In this document: piece by piece, positions 20,294-29,628 of the stretch
Position numbering within the stretch: position 1 is the first letter of the stretch
Layout of the letters: every line of letters begins with the position of its first letter
Origin: Streptomyces sp. WZ-12
GTDB lineage: Bacteria > Actinomycetota > Actinomycetes > Streptomycetales > Streptomycetaceae
Direction of reading: 5' to 3'
Assembly: GCF_028898845.1 (NCBI RefSeq)
Contig: NZ_CP118574.1
Coordinates: 8,481,001 to 8,545,000 of the forward strand
Length of the DNA: 64,000 bases
Notes under the pieces: generated by a model
The model's database searches: none
What the model saw: only the letters and a program-made list of their open reading frames with translations
What the model was told of the DNA's origin: nothing
Translations under genes and position numbers: made by a program

Positions 20294-21049
20294 GTGCCGT
20301 GCGTGGCCAACTCATACGCCGCGCTCTCGCGGCACTACGACCTCATCATGACCTCGGGCTACTACGACTACGGCGCCTACGCCCGCGCCCTCGTCACCGA
20401 ACTCGGCGACCACAAACGCGTTCTCGAACTCGGCGTCGGCACCGGCCTGGTCTGCGAAAGCCTGCTGGAACTGAGCGGAGCCGACCTGCGGCTCACCGGG
20501 ATCGACCACACCGAGAGCATGCTCGCCCAGGCGCGGGCCCGGCTCGGAAACCGCGTGCAACTGATCCGCCAGGACATCGTGGAAATGGCGGCGCCGCCGG
20601 TCTTCGACGCCGCCTTCTCCGTGGGCGGCATCTGGTACGGGACCCAGGCCCCAGAGGGCGGCGAGCTGTGCAGCCACCTGCTGAAAGAGGACGACGACAT
20701 CAGGGCACTGAAGAACGTGTGCGCAGCCATCCGCCCCGGCGGGCCGCTGCTCCTGGCCGTCCAGCAAGCGCACCGGAACTACCAACGCCCCCTGCCCGGC
20801 GGCCTGGTGTACGCCCAGGAGATCCGCCCCGAAGGCGACCGGTTCGTGAAGGACTACTTCGTCCGGAAGGCGGGCGAGGTCGTCGCCCACCAGCGCTGCG
20901 AGTTCCGCGCCTACCCACAGGACCGGGCCGACCGCCTGCTGGCCCAGTGCGGTTTCCACTTCGAGCGCGCCACCGAGGACGGGCTGCTGCGGCGCTACGC
21001 GAGGGAAGCGGCGACGCCGCGACCGCAACGGACCCACCCGCCCCGCTGA
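20294..21049 (+). CDS. class I SAM-dependent methyltransferase
   Basis: 251 residues. VLELGVGTGLVCESLL is the SAM-binding motif I (about 44-59), LTGIDHTESML holds the acidic ribose contact, and AAIRPGGPLLLAV is the strand-5 region. The substrate is unknown; the C-terminal half with KDYFVRKAGEVVAHQRCEFRAYPQ suggests a small-molecule methylase. GTG 20294 or GTG 20303 could be the start; neither has a good ribosome site. It stands alone. Confidence 0.8.
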   Translation: MPCVANSYAALSRHYDLIMTSGYYDYGAYARALVTELGDHKRVLELGVGTGLVCESLLELSGADLRLTGIDHTESMLAQARARLGNRVQLIRQDIVEMAAPPVFDAAFSVGGIWYGTQAPEGGELCSHLLKEDDDIRALKNVCAAIRPGGPLLLAVQQAHRNYQRPLPGGLVYAQEIRPEGDRFVKDYFVRKAGEVVAHQRCEFRAYPQDRADRLLAQCGFHFERATEDGLLRRYAREAATPRPQRTHPPR

Positions 21050-21476
21050 ACACCCTCAACTTGCGGTCCCCGCGGCGCACTTGAGCAGTGCGATCGGTGC
21101 GGCAAACGCCCCGGCCCCATCCGTTAGCGGGCCACCGGCTCGTCCGTGCACCCTCCCCGGCCACCCGGCAGCAGTACCGCCTCGTGCCGGTCGCATCACG
21201 GCGCGGACAGTAGCGAACACAGCCTGCCCAAGCATCCCAGGGAGCTCCTACTCCTTGGAGACGTAGGCCCTCGGACTGGTGCGCGTAGCACCGCCGGGGG
21301 CCGCTTCGTTTCCTCTTCGCTTCCTCTACGAAGCCACCGATGCCCCGCCACCGTACCTCACGACAAAGTGCGCCGGGACGTGGCGGGAAGAGCGGCCGGA
21401 AAGCTATGCAATTGTCTGCGGCAGTTGCACAGTTGGTTCACCCCTCACCCCCCGTATGCAGCCTTGGGAGGGCGCC
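21050..21476. other. gene-free stretch, about 430 bp
   Basis: I see no gene here. It presumably holds the promoter of the epimerase gene, which has GGGAGGG just before its ATG. Confidence 0.5.
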
Positions 21477-22496
21477 ATGACTATCCTTCAGGTCTCCACC
21501 ACCGACTACCACACCGCCGGTGAACCCTTCCGCATCGTTCCCGAACCGCCGGTCGCCATCGAAGGCGCCACGGTCGCCGAGCGTCGCATGTTCGCCATCA
21601 ACCATCCCGAGGTGGACGACCTGCGCAAGTTGCTGTGCTGCGAGCCGCGCGGACACGCAGACATGTACGGCGGTTTCCTCACCCCACCCGACGACGAAGT
21701 AGCCCACTTCGGGGTGGTGTTCTGGCACAAGGACGGTTTCTCGACCGCGTGCGGACACGGGTCCATCGCGCTCGCGGTCTGGGCCGTGCAGACCGGCCGG
21801 GTCGCCCGCGACCCCACCGGCGTCACCACCGTCGTCATCGACGTCCCCTCGGGGCGGGTCACCCTGCGCGTGCGCTCCGCCGGCGAGCGCATCACCGGCG
21901 TCGACTTCCTCAACGTCCCCAGCTACCGGCTGGCCGAACACGTCACCGTCGCCACCTCCCGCGGAGATGTCGTCGTCGACATCGGCTACGGCGGTGCCCT
22001 CTACGCCCAACTGAACGTCGCCGGCGTCGGATTGGCCGTCACGCCCGCCCACTACACCGACCTCATCGCGATCGGGCGCGAGGTGAAGAGGGCGCTCGAC
22101 TGCACTGAGCACGCGCAGCACCCCGTCGACGACCGCCTCAGCGGCATCTACGGCACCATCCTCTACGCCGACCTCGGCTGTGACGAGAACGGCAACCCGC
22201 ATCAGCGCAACGTCACCGTCTTCGCCGACGGGCAGGTCGACCGGTCCCCGTGCGGTTCCGGTACCTGCGCACGCGTCGCGGTGCTCGCGGCCGCCGGTCG
22301 CCTCACGCCAGAGCAGACCCTGGTCCACGACTCGATCGTCGGCACCCGCTTCCACGCGCGGATCGCCGGGCAGTTGATCACCGACGGGCACCCCGCCGTC
22401 GTCCCGCAGGTCACGGGAACGGCATACCGCACCGGCGAGCACCGCTTCGCACTCGATCCCGCAGATGACCTGGGCACCGGCTTCGTACTGCGGTAG
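21477..22496 (+). CDS. 4-hydroxyproline 2-epimerase / proline racemase family
   Basis: 339 residues. Both catalytic cysteines of the family are present: Cys92 in STACGHGS and Cys259 in SPCGSGTCAR. This excludes the Thr-containing trans-3-hydroxyproline dehydratases. The enzyme inverts C2 of trans-4-hydroxy-L-proline (or proline) by a two-base mechanism. An upstream in-frame extension to 21279 is not family-like; ATG 21477 has GGGAGGG. The flavoprotein and TetR genes downstream might be functionally linked, but no other hydroxyproline catabolic gene is visible. Confidence 0.9.
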   Translation: MTILQVSTTDYHTAGEPFRIVPEPPVAIEGATVAERRMFAINHPEVDDLRKLLCCEPRGHADMYGGFLTPPDDEVAHFGVVFWHKDGFSTACGHGSIALAVWAVQTGRVARDPTGVTTVVIDVPSGRVTLRVRSAGERITGVDFLNVPSYRLAEHVTVATSRGDVVVDIGYGGALYAQLNVAGVGLAVTPAHYTDLIAIGREVKRALDCTEHAQHPVDDRLSGIYGTILYADLGCDENGNPHQRNVTVFADGQVDRSPCGSGTCARVAVLAAAGRLTPEQTLVHDSIVGTRFHARIAGQLITDGHPAVVPQVTGTAYRTGEHRFALDPADDLGTGFVLR

Positions 22497-22541
22497 CCGA
22501 GACCGACTAGTAGAGGCGACGCTGACCTGGGGGTACGCGCT

Positions 22542-22566
22542 TATCTGGAGTTGACTACTCCAGATA
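22542..22566. promoter_or_regulatory. perfect palindromic operator before TetR gene
   Basis: TATCTGGAGT-TGACT-ACTCCAGATA: 10-bp perfect arms with a 5-bp spacer, ending 12 bp before the TetR start and covering a TTGACT -35-like box. This is the expected place for an autorepressor to bind. Confidence 0.82.
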
Positions 22567-22578
22567 TACCGTGGGCTC

Positions 22579-23262
22579 ATGAACGGAACGGAAGCCCCCG
22601 CACCCCGTGGCCCACGACGCCTGAGGCGTGATGCCGAGGCCAACCGGCAGCGCGTGCTCCGGGCCGCGCGCGAGGTGTTCGCCGAACGAGGGCTGGGGGT
22701 GAACCTTGACGACATCGCTCGCCACGCCGGTGTCGGGGTTGCGACCTCCTACCGGCTCTTCGGCAACAAGCAAGCGCTGATCAACGAGCTGTTCCAAGAC
22801 CGCGTCGACGCCTTGGTGGAGTGTGCCGATCAGGCTCTGACGCATGACGACGCCTGGGAGGGGTTCGTCGAACTGCTGACCATGACGTTGGAGCAGATGG
22901 CGGCCGATCGCGGACTGCGAGAGGTCGTCTTCTCCGAGGTCGGGGGCCGTCCCGAGGTGGCACAGGCACGCCGCAAGTTCGTTCCGGCAGCCGACGCGGT
23001 GATGCGCCGCGCGCAGGACGCGGGCCTGCTGCGTCCGGACTTGGCGACGACCGACCTGCCCCTCATCTTCCAGATGCTGAGCCGCGCGATCGACCACACC
23101 CTGCCTGTCTCCAGCGCGGTGTGGCGGCGCTACCTGGTGATCGTCCTGGACGGTCTGCGCGCCCGCCCCGGACTGACGGACATGCCGGTGGGCGCCCTCA
23201 CGACAGCCGAGGAAGAGCAGGTGGCCGGCTTCAACCCGACCGGTCACCGTGGGTCGGGCTGA
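22579..23262 (+). CDS. TetR/AcrR family transcriptional regulator
   Basis: 227 residues. The N-terminal HTH is clear: RVLRAAREVFAERGLGVNLDDIARHAGVGVATSYRLFGNKQALINEL (about residues 21-67). The rest is a helical ligand domain with SetR-type C-terminal pattern. A perfect palindrome lies just upstream, and the flavoprotein gene follows 51 bp downstream in the same direction, so this is likely an autoregulated repressor that also controls the flavoprotein. Confidence 0.9.
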   Translation: MNGTEAPAPRGPRRLRRDAEANRQRVLRAAREVFAERGLGVNLDDIARHAGVGVATSYRLFGNKQALINELFQDRVDALVECADQALTHDDAWEGFVELLTMTLEQMAADRGLREVVFSEVGGRPEVAQARRKFVPAADAVMRRAQDAGLLRPDLATTDLPLIFQMLSRAIDHTLPVSSAVWRRYLVIVLDGLRARPGLTDMPVGALTTAEEEQVAGFNPTGHRGSG

Positions 23263-23313
23263 GCACGGCCGACCCCCAACCTCCGAAAACAACCACGCAA
23301 AGGACGGCATCCC

Positions 23314-24717
23314 ATGAAACCGACAGCTCTTGAGGTCGACTACCTGATCGTTGGGGCCGGGGCCATGGGCATGGCCTTCGCCGACACCCTCATCACCGAA
23401 ACCAACGCAACGGTGGCGATTGTCGACCGCTACGACCAGCCCGGCGGGCACTGGACGGTCTCCTACCCCTTCGTGCGCCTGCACCAGCCGTCGGCCTTCT
23501 ACGGCGTCAACTCCCGTGAACTGGGCAGTGGCACGGTGGACCAGCACGGTTGGAACGCCGGTATGCACGAGCTGGCCTCGGCCAGCGAGATCCTGGCCTA
23601 CTTCAACCAGGTGATGCACAAGACGCTGCTGCCCAGCGGACGAGTCTCCTACTTCCCCAAGTCGTGCTACGACGGCCCGGATCCACAGCGGCCCGATGTC
23701 CAGCGCTTCCACTCCATCGTCAGCGGGGACCGCTTCGAGGTCACCGTCAAACAACGGACCGTGGACGCCACCTACATGAACGTCACGGTGCCGGCCATGG
23801 TGCCGCCCGGATACGAGGTCGCCCCCGACGTCCGCGTGATCACCCCCAACCAACTGCCCGCCCTACAGGACAAGCCCGCCCACTACACCGTCGTCGGAGC
23901 GGGAAAGACCGGCATCGACGCCTGCCTGTGGCTGCTCGGCCACGGTACCGATCCCTCCGACATCACCTGGATCATGCCCCGCGACTCCTGGCTGCTCGAC
24001 CGCGCCCACTGGCAGCCCGGAAGGCACGATGCCGAAACGGAAGCGGCCCGCCTCAACGCCGTGGCCGAGGCCAACACGGTCCAGGAACTGTTCGCACGGC
24101 TTGAGGACAGCGGCGTGCTGCTGCGGCTGTCACCCGACGTCGAGCCGACCGCCTTCCGCTGCGCGACGGTCGCCCGCGCCGAACTCGATCAGCTACGCCG
24201 CATCGACAACATCGTCCGCCACGGCAGGATCAAGCGCATCGACGCGCACGCGATCGAACTCGACCAGGCCACCGTCCCCGCGCAGGCCGGCACCCTCTAC
24301 ATCAACTGCACCGCCGACGGCCTGGAGCGACGGCCGACGGTGCCGGTGTTCGACGGCCCGCGCATCACGCTGCAGGCGGTGGTTCCCTGCCAGCAGGTGT
24401 TCAGCGCCGCACTCGTCGCCCACGTCGAGGCGAGTGACGTCGACGACGCCACCAAGAACGTCCAGTGCCCGCCCGCGCAGCACCCCAACTCGGCCCTGGA
24501 CTGGATACAGTTCTTCGGCGACGTCCAGGAGCGGGTCATGCGATGGACCGCCGACCCCGCACTCCTCGAATGGCTCAGGGACTGCCGGCTTATGGGCCGG
24601 AAGCTCCCCGAGTTCTCCCCCGAGCAACGGGCCGCGCTCCTCCCCATGTTCCAGGCCCAGAAGGTGAAGCTGGCGGAGTTCCGCGACCAGGCAAACGCAG
24701 TCGCGGCGGTGAACTGA
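23314..24717 (+). CDS. FAD/NAD(P)-binding oxidoreductase (monooxygenase-like)
   Basis: 467 residues. The N-terminal YLIVGAGAMGMAFADTL (about 10-26) binds FAD and a second Rossmann motif YTVVGAGKTGIDACLWL (about 190-206) binds NAD(P)H; GGHWTVSYPFVRLHQPS matches the flavin-monooxygenase region after the FAD motif. It probably oxidises or reduces a small molecule. ATG 23314 follows AAAGGACGG. It is the target partner of the TetR gene upstream. The Baeyer-Villiger fingerprint FxGxxxHxxxW is not seen. Confidence 0.82.
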   Translation: MKPTALEVDYLIVGAGAMGMAFADTLITETNATVAIVDRYDQPGGHWTVSYPFVRLHQPSAFYGVNSRELGSGTVDQHGWNAGMHELASASEILAYFNQVMHKTLLPSGRVSYFPKSCYDGPDPQRPDVQRFHSIVSGDRFEVTVKQRTVDATYMNVTVPAMVPPGYEVAPDVRVITPNQLPALQDKPAHYTVVGAGKTGIDACLWLLGHGTDPSDITWIMPRDSWLLDRAHWQPGRHDAETEAARLNAVAEANTVQELFARLEDSGVLLRLSPDVEPTAFRCATVARAELDQLRRIDNIVRHGRIKRIDAHAIELDQATVPAQAGTLYINCTADGLERRPTVPVFDGPRITLQAVVPCQQVFSAALVAHVEASDVDDATKNVQCPPAQHPNSALDWIQFFGDVQERVMRWTADPALLEWLRDCRLMGRKLPEFSPEQRAALLPMFQAQKVKLAEFRDQANAVAAVN

Positions 24718-24809
24718 CCGCCGCTGCGACCCGCACGCCGAACCACGCCGGCGACGCCGGGTGTGGTGGGCGTGCCGCATGAGCGGACCGGTCACGAACC
24801 TCTTCGGGC

Positions 24810-25334
24810 TCAAGGACTCGCGCACGCCCCCGTGTTGACTCCGCCGCCCTCGGGACGGTGGAGTCTGATGCGGGCTTCCTGGGGCCTGGTGCCGTGGGAG
24901 AGGGCGACGGCGTCGGCGGTGGTGCAGAGGAGTTGGCGGAGGGCGGTGGGGTTGGCCGTCCAGTGGGGCGGGACGTAGACGTCGGCCAGGTTGGGTTTTC
25001 GGGTGACAGCGGTCGGTGCGGGGGTGCCTGGCGGGATGAAGCTGATCAGGCCGCGGCCGCGCTCGGCCGGGTCGGGCCCCGCCACGAGCCGCTCCATGGC
25101 GGCCTGGAGGGTGTCTGGGCCGCGGTAGGGGCGGGAGACGCGTTCGAGGCCGAGGGGGGAGGAGAAGTAGACGTGCACGGCGGCGGCCGGATGGCCGCCC
25201 GGCGCGGGGAGCCCGGAGGCCGGAGCCCCGGCGTCGAGGGGGCCGGTGTTGTCGATGCCGCACGCGGTGAGGGACGACGCCAGGCAGAGGACGAGGAGGG
25301 CCGGGAGCGTCGCGGTTACCGCGCGCGGCATCAT
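24810..25334 (-). CDS. GerMN-type lipoprotein, downstream of sensor kinase
   Basis: 174 residues. A signal peptide with lipobox LTAC (Cys about residue 25) is followed by a GerMN-like domain: AVHVYFSSPLGLERVSR, TLQAAMERLVAGPDPAERGRGLISFIPPGT and PTALRQLLCTTADAVAL. It is anchored on the outer face of the membrane. ATG 25334 overlaps the kinase stop (ATGA), so it is translated with the two-component system and probably tunes signal sensing, as LpqB does for MtrAB. A paralogous lipoprotein lies on the other side at 27598. Confidence 0.85.
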   Translation of the reverse strand: MMPRAVTATLPALLVLCLASSLTACGIDNTGPLDAGAPASGLPAPGGHPAAAVHVYFSSPLGLERVSRPYRGPDTLQAAMERLVAGPDPAERGRGLISFIPPGTPAPTAVTRKPNLADVYVPPHWTANPTALRQLLCTTADAVALSHGTRPQEARIRLHRPEGGGVNTGACASP

Positions 25335-26782
25335 GCCGGCTCCTGGGGCAGGGTGAGGGTGAACACCGCACCTCCGGCCGGTGCGTTGGCGGCGGTGAGG
25401 GTGCCACCGTGCAGGCGGGCGTTCTCCGCCGCGATGGCGAGGCCGAGGCCGCTGCCCTCGCTGCGGGTCCGGGCCGCGTCCCCCTTCGTGAAGCGGTCGA
25501 AGACGTGCGGCAGGACGTCCTCCGGGATGCCTGGCCCGCCGTCGGTGACGGTGAGGACCAGCCGGCCGTCCGAGGCCCGGGCCCGTACGTCGACCGGTAC
25601 GGACGCGCCGCCGTGCCGCAGGGCGTTGCCGATGAGGTTGGCGAGGATGACGTCGACGCGTCGGGGGTCGAGCCGGGCGCGCAGCCCGGGCGGTACGTCC
25701 AGGGAGACCCGGTCCTGCCAGTGCCGCAACGCGAGGGTCTTGCGGGCGAGTTCGCCGATGTCGATCTCGTCCAGGTCCAGGACGGCGGCGCCCGCGTCGA
25801 AACGGGAGATCTCCATGAGGTCCTCGACCATGCGGACCAACTTGTTCGTCTCGCCGGCCACCAGTTCCAACGCCTCGGAGGTCTCCGGATCCAGTCGTCC
25901 GGAAGCCGCGTCCTTGTCCAGGATCCCCGTCACGGCGGTCATCGCGGCGAGCGGTGTGCGCAGTTCGTGGGAGACGTCCGAGGCGAAGCGGCGCGCCCGG
26001 GTCTCCATGGCGCGCAGCGTGGTGGCGTCGGCCTGGAGGGTCGCGGCCATGGTGTTGAACGTGCGGCCGAGGTCGGCTAGTTCGTCGTTGCCCGTGACGT
26101 GGATCCGGGTGTCGAGAGCGCCCTCGGACATGTTCTCGGCGGCCGTGCGCAGTTGCCGTACGGGACGCAGGACGCGGCGGGCCGCCAGCAGCGCCGGGAT
26201 GATCGACAACACGACCACGGGCAGCGCGCCGGCGCGCGCGGCGGAGACCAGGGCGGCGACGTCCTGTTCCTCATGGGCGAGGGAGAAGGAGGCGTAGACG
26301 ACCAGTCCGGAAGGTTCGGACGGTCGGCCCTCGCGGGTGACCGGCAGGGCCACCGCCAACCAGGGTTCCCCGCCGCGGTGAAAGCGTTGGACCACGGCGG
26401 TGCGTGCCGAGGCGGCGTTGGCGCGCAGACCTTCGGGCAGGACGGGGGCGGTGCTCGCGGCGGAGACGAGGGCGCCGTCGCGGTAGGCGGCCGCGGTGCG
26501 CCAGCCGCGGGAGCCGCCGGCCCGGTCGACCTGGAGTGCGAGGGCGCGCAGGTCCGTCGCGGTGGGCGCGTACGGCAAGTCGGGTGCGAGCGAGCCCACT
26601 TGGGCGCGCAAGTCATGCACGGCGCTGTCCCGGGCGCGGTCCAGGATGGCCGACCGTGCCTGGCGGAAGGTGAGGGCGGCGGCGCACAGCGCGCTGAGCG
26701 CGGAGACCAGGAGGAAGGCGACGACGAGCCGGGTGCGCAGGCCCTGCGGCAGGCGGCGGCACCTCACACGGCGGCGTCTCAC
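25331..26782 (-). CDS. sensor histidine kinase
   Basis: 483 residues. TM1 near 15-37 and TM2 near 180-205 enclose an extracellular sensor; then HAMP (RRVLRPVRQLRTAAENMSEG), HisKA with the phospho-acceptor in FASDVSHELRTPLAAM, and a HATPase_c domain with NLIGNALRHGG (N box), TDGGPGIPED (G1) and GSGLGLAIA (G2). It phosphorylates the regulator encoded by the overlapping upstream gene (stop/start overlap at 26779-26782). Confidence 0.93.
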   Translation of the reverse strand: MRRRRVRCRRLPQGLRTRLVVAFLLVSALSALCAAALTFRQARSAILDRARDSAVHDLRAQVGSLAPDLPYAPTATDLRALALQVDRAGGSRGWRTAAAYRDGALVSAASTAPVLPEGLRANAASARTAVVQRFHRGGEPWLAVALPVTREGRPSEPSGLVVYASFSLAHEEQDVAALVSAARAGALPVVVLSIIPALLAARRVLRPVRQLRTAAENMSEGALDTRIHVTGNDELADLGRTFNTMAATLQADATTLRAMETRARRFASDVSHELRTPLAAMTAVTGILDKDAASGRLDPETSEALELVAGETNKLVRMVEDLMEISRFDAGAAVLDLDEIDIGELARKTLALRHWQDRVSLDVPPGLRARLDPRRVDVILANLIGNALRHGGASVPVDVRARASDGRLVLTVTDGGPGIPEDVLPHVFDRFTKGDAARTRSEGSGLGLAIAAENARLHGGTLTAANAPAGGAVFTLTLPQEPA

Positions 26783-27471
26783 AGCGGTCCGAAGCGGTAG
26801 CCGAAGCCGCGCACGGTCTGGACGTAGCGCGGGTTGCGCTGGTCGTCCTCGATCTTGGCGCGCAGCCGCTTCACGCAGGCGTCGACGAGCCGCGCGTCGG
26901 CGTAGTAGCTGTGCTCCCAGACCTGTTCGAGGAGTTGCTGGCGGCTGTACGTACGGCCGGGGGACGCGGAGAGGAAGAGCAGCAGCTTCAGTTCGGACGG
27001 GGCGAGCGTCAGTTCCTGGCCGCGCTTGTGCACGCGCATCGAGACGCCGTTGATCTCCAGGTCGCCGTGGACCAGGAGTTGGCCGGGGGCGTCCGCGTCG
27101 GGTTGCGCGGGGGCGACGCGGCGCAGCACCGAGCGCATCCGCGCCTCGATGACCTCCCCGCTCGCGGGCTTGATGATGTAGTCGTCGGCGCCGGCCTCCA
27201 ATCCCACCACGACGTCGATGTCATCGTCCCGGGCGGAGAGGATCACGATGGGCAGTTGACTGGTCTCGCGGATCCGACGGCACACCTCCAACCCGCTCAT
27301 GCCAGGCAGCATCAGGTCGAGCAGCACGATGTCCGGCGCGAACGGCGCGAGCGACTCCAGGCCGTCCTCGCCGGTGGCCACCGCCTCCGTCTCGTGGCCG
27401 CTGCGGCGCAGCCCCAGTTCGACGCCGCGACGCACGGCGGGATCGTCCTCGATCAGCAGGACGCGTGTCAT
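26779..27471 (-). CDS. OmpR/PhoB-family response regulator
   Basis: 230 residues. Receiver domain: IEDDPAV acidic pocket, phospho-acceptor Asp in VLLDLMLPGMSG (about 52-55), and LEAGADDYIIKP with the conserved Lys. C-terminal winged helix: LTLAPSELKLLLFLSASPGRTYSRQQLLEQVW and VDACVKRLRAKIEDDQRNPRYVQTVRGFGYRF. ATG 27471 has AAGGAGAGG upstream. The order regulator-kinase-lipoprotein resembles afsQ/mtr-type systems, but the precise orthologue cannot be named. Confidence 0.93.
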   Translation of the reverse strand: MTRVLLIEDDPAVRRGVELGLRRSGHETEAVATGEDGLESLAPFAPDIVLLDLMLPGMSGLEVCRRIRETSQLPIVILSARDDDIDVVVGLEAGADDYIIKPASGEVIEARMRSVLRRVAPAQPDADAPGQLLVHGDLEINGVSMRVHKRGQELTLAPSELKLLLFLSASPGRTYSRQQLLEQVWEHSYYADARLVDACVKRLRAKIEDDQRNPRYVQTVRGFGYRFGPL

Positions 27472-27597
27472 GGACCGGTCCTCTCCTTTCGCTCGTCGGC
27501 GCATCCGCTCCCCCGGAGCAGCTCGCAAAGGGGTGCCATGGGCGGATTTACGGCGAAGATACACAGGCGATGCAGGTGGTACGGGGAGTTCGGGGAG

Positions 27598-28206
27598 TCA
27601 GTGACGCGCGCGCGGCGCCCCCACCGGGACGGCCGCGCCCGTCTCGTCGCAGGTGACCGTCCACGGCTCCCCAGGCAGCCCGGACTCGTAGACCTGTACG
27701 ACAACGTCCGTGGGCGGCCGGCCGCCCGCAACCCCCGGCGCCGCAGCGGCCGTGCACACCAACTGGTTCACCGCCGTCCGGTCCAACTCCGATACCAGCC
27801 ACGGCAGTTGCAACGTCACCGTGCCGGGCGACGCCGCCTCGGCCCGGACCCGGTGCGTGCCGGTCGGCAGCGCCGTGCTGAGCCCGCGCTCCCGCTCGTC
27901 CCGGGTCGGTCCCGCCAACAACTCGTCCAGCGCCCGCTGCGGACCGGCACCTGCCGGCGCGGCGCGGGCGACGGGCCAGGTGCCGTTCGGGGCGGCGAAA
28001 TACACCCGCACCCAGTGGTCGGCATGGGCGGCCCGCCCTCCTCGGGCCGGCGCGCCGGCCGCCTCCGGTCCGGTATCGGGGACCCCACAGCCGGCGAGCA
28101 CCAAGCCGACGAGCAGCGCGGTCCCGACGGCGCGGGCCGGCCGAACTCCGCCCCAAGGCACCGCCTTCCACACCGCGCCCAACCGAACCACACCAGCTCC
28201 ACGCAT
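27598..28206 (-). CDS. GerMN-type lipoprotein, upstream paralogue
   Basis: About 202 residues with lipobox VLAGC and a GerMN-like region (HWVRVYFAAPNGTWPVARA, QRALDELLAGPTRDERERGLSTALPTGT, TAVNQLVCTAAAA). Domain order and spacing mirror the lipoprotein at 24810, including a small disulfide-capable tail (WTVTCDE). It sits 126 bp before the response-regulator gene in the same direction. The start may be ATG 28206 or GTG 28233. The frame stays open much farther upstream, but that is antisense-like read-through of the acyltransferase gene. Confidence 0.78.
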   Translation of the reverse strand: MRGAGVVRLGAVWKAVPWGGVRPARAVGTALLVGLVLAGCGVPDTGPEAAGAPARGGRAAHADHWVRVYFAAPNGTWPVARAAPAGAGPQRALDELLAGPTRDERERGLSTALPTGTHRVRAEAASPGTVTLQLPWLVSELDRTAVNQLVCTAAAAPGVAGGRPPTDVVVQVYESGLPGEPWTVTCDETGAAVPVGAPRARH

Positions 28207-28304
28207 TCCGTAAGCAACCTTCGCCCTGTTCACCGGCCATGCCCCCGTCCTCCCGTACGCGCCCAGTTTCCCCGCCGGTCGTCCGGGCGCCGGGCACCTA
28301 CCTC

Positions 28305-29561
28305 TCACGGCGCCGTCAACCGCCCGACGTCCACCGTCCCCGCGCCCGGGTTCGGTTGCGGTACGGCCGCCCAGACACCGGCCGCCACGCCGACGGCGAC
28401 GACGACCGCGAACAGGCCCCGACGCCCGGTCGCCCACCGCACCCGGAACCGGACCGGGTCCTCCACCCACACCTTCGTCAGCCAGGCGGCCAACAGCGAC
28501 ACACCGATGGCGAAGGCGGTGCGCCCCCACCCGCCGACCCCCAACACCGTCTGCGGCAACAGCAGATAGACCAGCCAGTGCCACAGATACAGGCTGTACG
28601 ACAGCTCTCCGAGACGGCGCGGGACGACACTGCCGGCCAGTCGGCCCGCGCGTCCGTCCGGTGCCTGGGCGAGCAGCGCGATCAACAGCGCGGCCGCCAA
28701 GGAGTGTACGAACAGCCCGCCCCGGAAGAGCCCGGGCGCGTTCTGACCGTCCGTCAGCACCCACGCCGCGCCGATGCCGCACACCAGCACCGCGCACATC
28801 CCATCCGCGACACGCCGGGGTATACGGGCCACCAGACTCCGCACCGGCGCCGTGGCCGCCAGCGCGCCCAACAGCAGGGAGAACGCCCGGGTATCGGTGC
28901 CCTCGTACGCCCGCGTCGTGTCCACCGCGCCGCCGAAGTGCAGCATCAGCGCGAGCGAGACCAGCGCCCCGGCGCCCGCGAGGACCGCGACCCGCCGGTG
29001 CCCGCCCCGCCCCCTCCCGACGCACGCCACCACCAGCGGCCAGACCAGATAGAACTGCCACTCGACGCCGATGCTCCACAGGTGCGCGAAGACCCGGGAG
29101 CCGGAGGCGTTCCAGTACCCGATCTGCTCGACGATGAAGTGCCAGTTCGCCGCCTGGGCCGCCACCCACGGCGCGTCTTCGAGGGCGAAGAGCAGTGCGG
29201 ACGGCGACCCGAACGCCCAGGTGAGCAGCAGGGTGCCGACTCCGACGACGGCGAGCGCGGGCAACAACCGCCGCGCCCGCCGCCCCCAGAACGCGACCAG
29301 ACCGGCCCGCCCCCGATCCGCCGCCTCGCGCAGCAGCAATCCCGTGATCAGGAAGCCGGACAGCACGAAGAACAGATCGACACCGAGGAAGCCACCGCTC
29401 AGGTGCCCGGCGTGGAAGAGGAGCACGGCGAACACGGCCAGCCCGCGCAGCCCGTCGAGCGGGGCGATGTGGGCGGCCCGAGGGCGTCCTGGGACGCGCG
29501 TACGACGGTGCGAGCCCGATACGGACGGGGGCGGGGACGGCGGCGAGGCTGATGACGACAT
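28305..29561 (-). CDS. acyltransferase-3 family membrane protein (OafA/YrhL-like)
   Basis: 418 residues with about ten membrane helices. The family starts with PLDGLRGLAVFAVLLFHAGHLSGGFLGVDLFFVLSGFLITGLLL, containing the essential HxxxxxGGFxGVD block, then RRARRLLPAL, SIGVEWQFYLVWPLV and the C-terminal LSYSLYLWHWLVYLL. It O-acylates an exported sugar or small molecule. Many relatives are fused to an SGNH domain; here the SGNH part is a separate lipoprotein encoded just upstream (29629), so the two probably act together. Confidence 0.9.
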   Translation of the reverse strand: MSSSASPPSPPPSVSGSHRRTRVPGRPRAAHIAPLDGLRGLAVFAVLLFHAGHLSGGFLGVDLFFVLSGFLITGLLLREAADRGRAGLVAFWGRRARRLLPALAVVGVGTLLLTWAFGSPSALLFALEDAPWVAAQAANWHFIVEQIGYWNASGSRVFAHLWSIGVEWQFYLVWPLVVACVGRGRGGHRRVAVLAGAGALVSLALMLHFGGAVDTTRAYEGTDTRAFSLLLGALAATAPVRSLVARIPRRVADGMCAVLVCGIGAAWVLTDGQNAPGLFRGGLFVHSLAAALLIALLAQAPDGRAGRLAGSVVPRRLGELSYSLYLWHWLVYLLLPQTVLGVGGWGRTAFAIGVSLLAAWLTKVWVEDPVRFRVRWATGRRGLFAVVVAVGVAAGVWAAVPQPNPGAGTVDVGRLTAP

Positions 29562-29628
29562 GAAGGTCCAGGACGCGTGAGAGACGGGTGGGGGAGGAGG
29601 GCAGGGATCAGGCGCTGCGCGACCCGGC

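Noticed and set aside
28239..29552. Plus-strand frame of 437 codons across the acyltransferase gene
   Set aside because: Composition is Gln/Arg/Pro-rich shadow coding with no domains.
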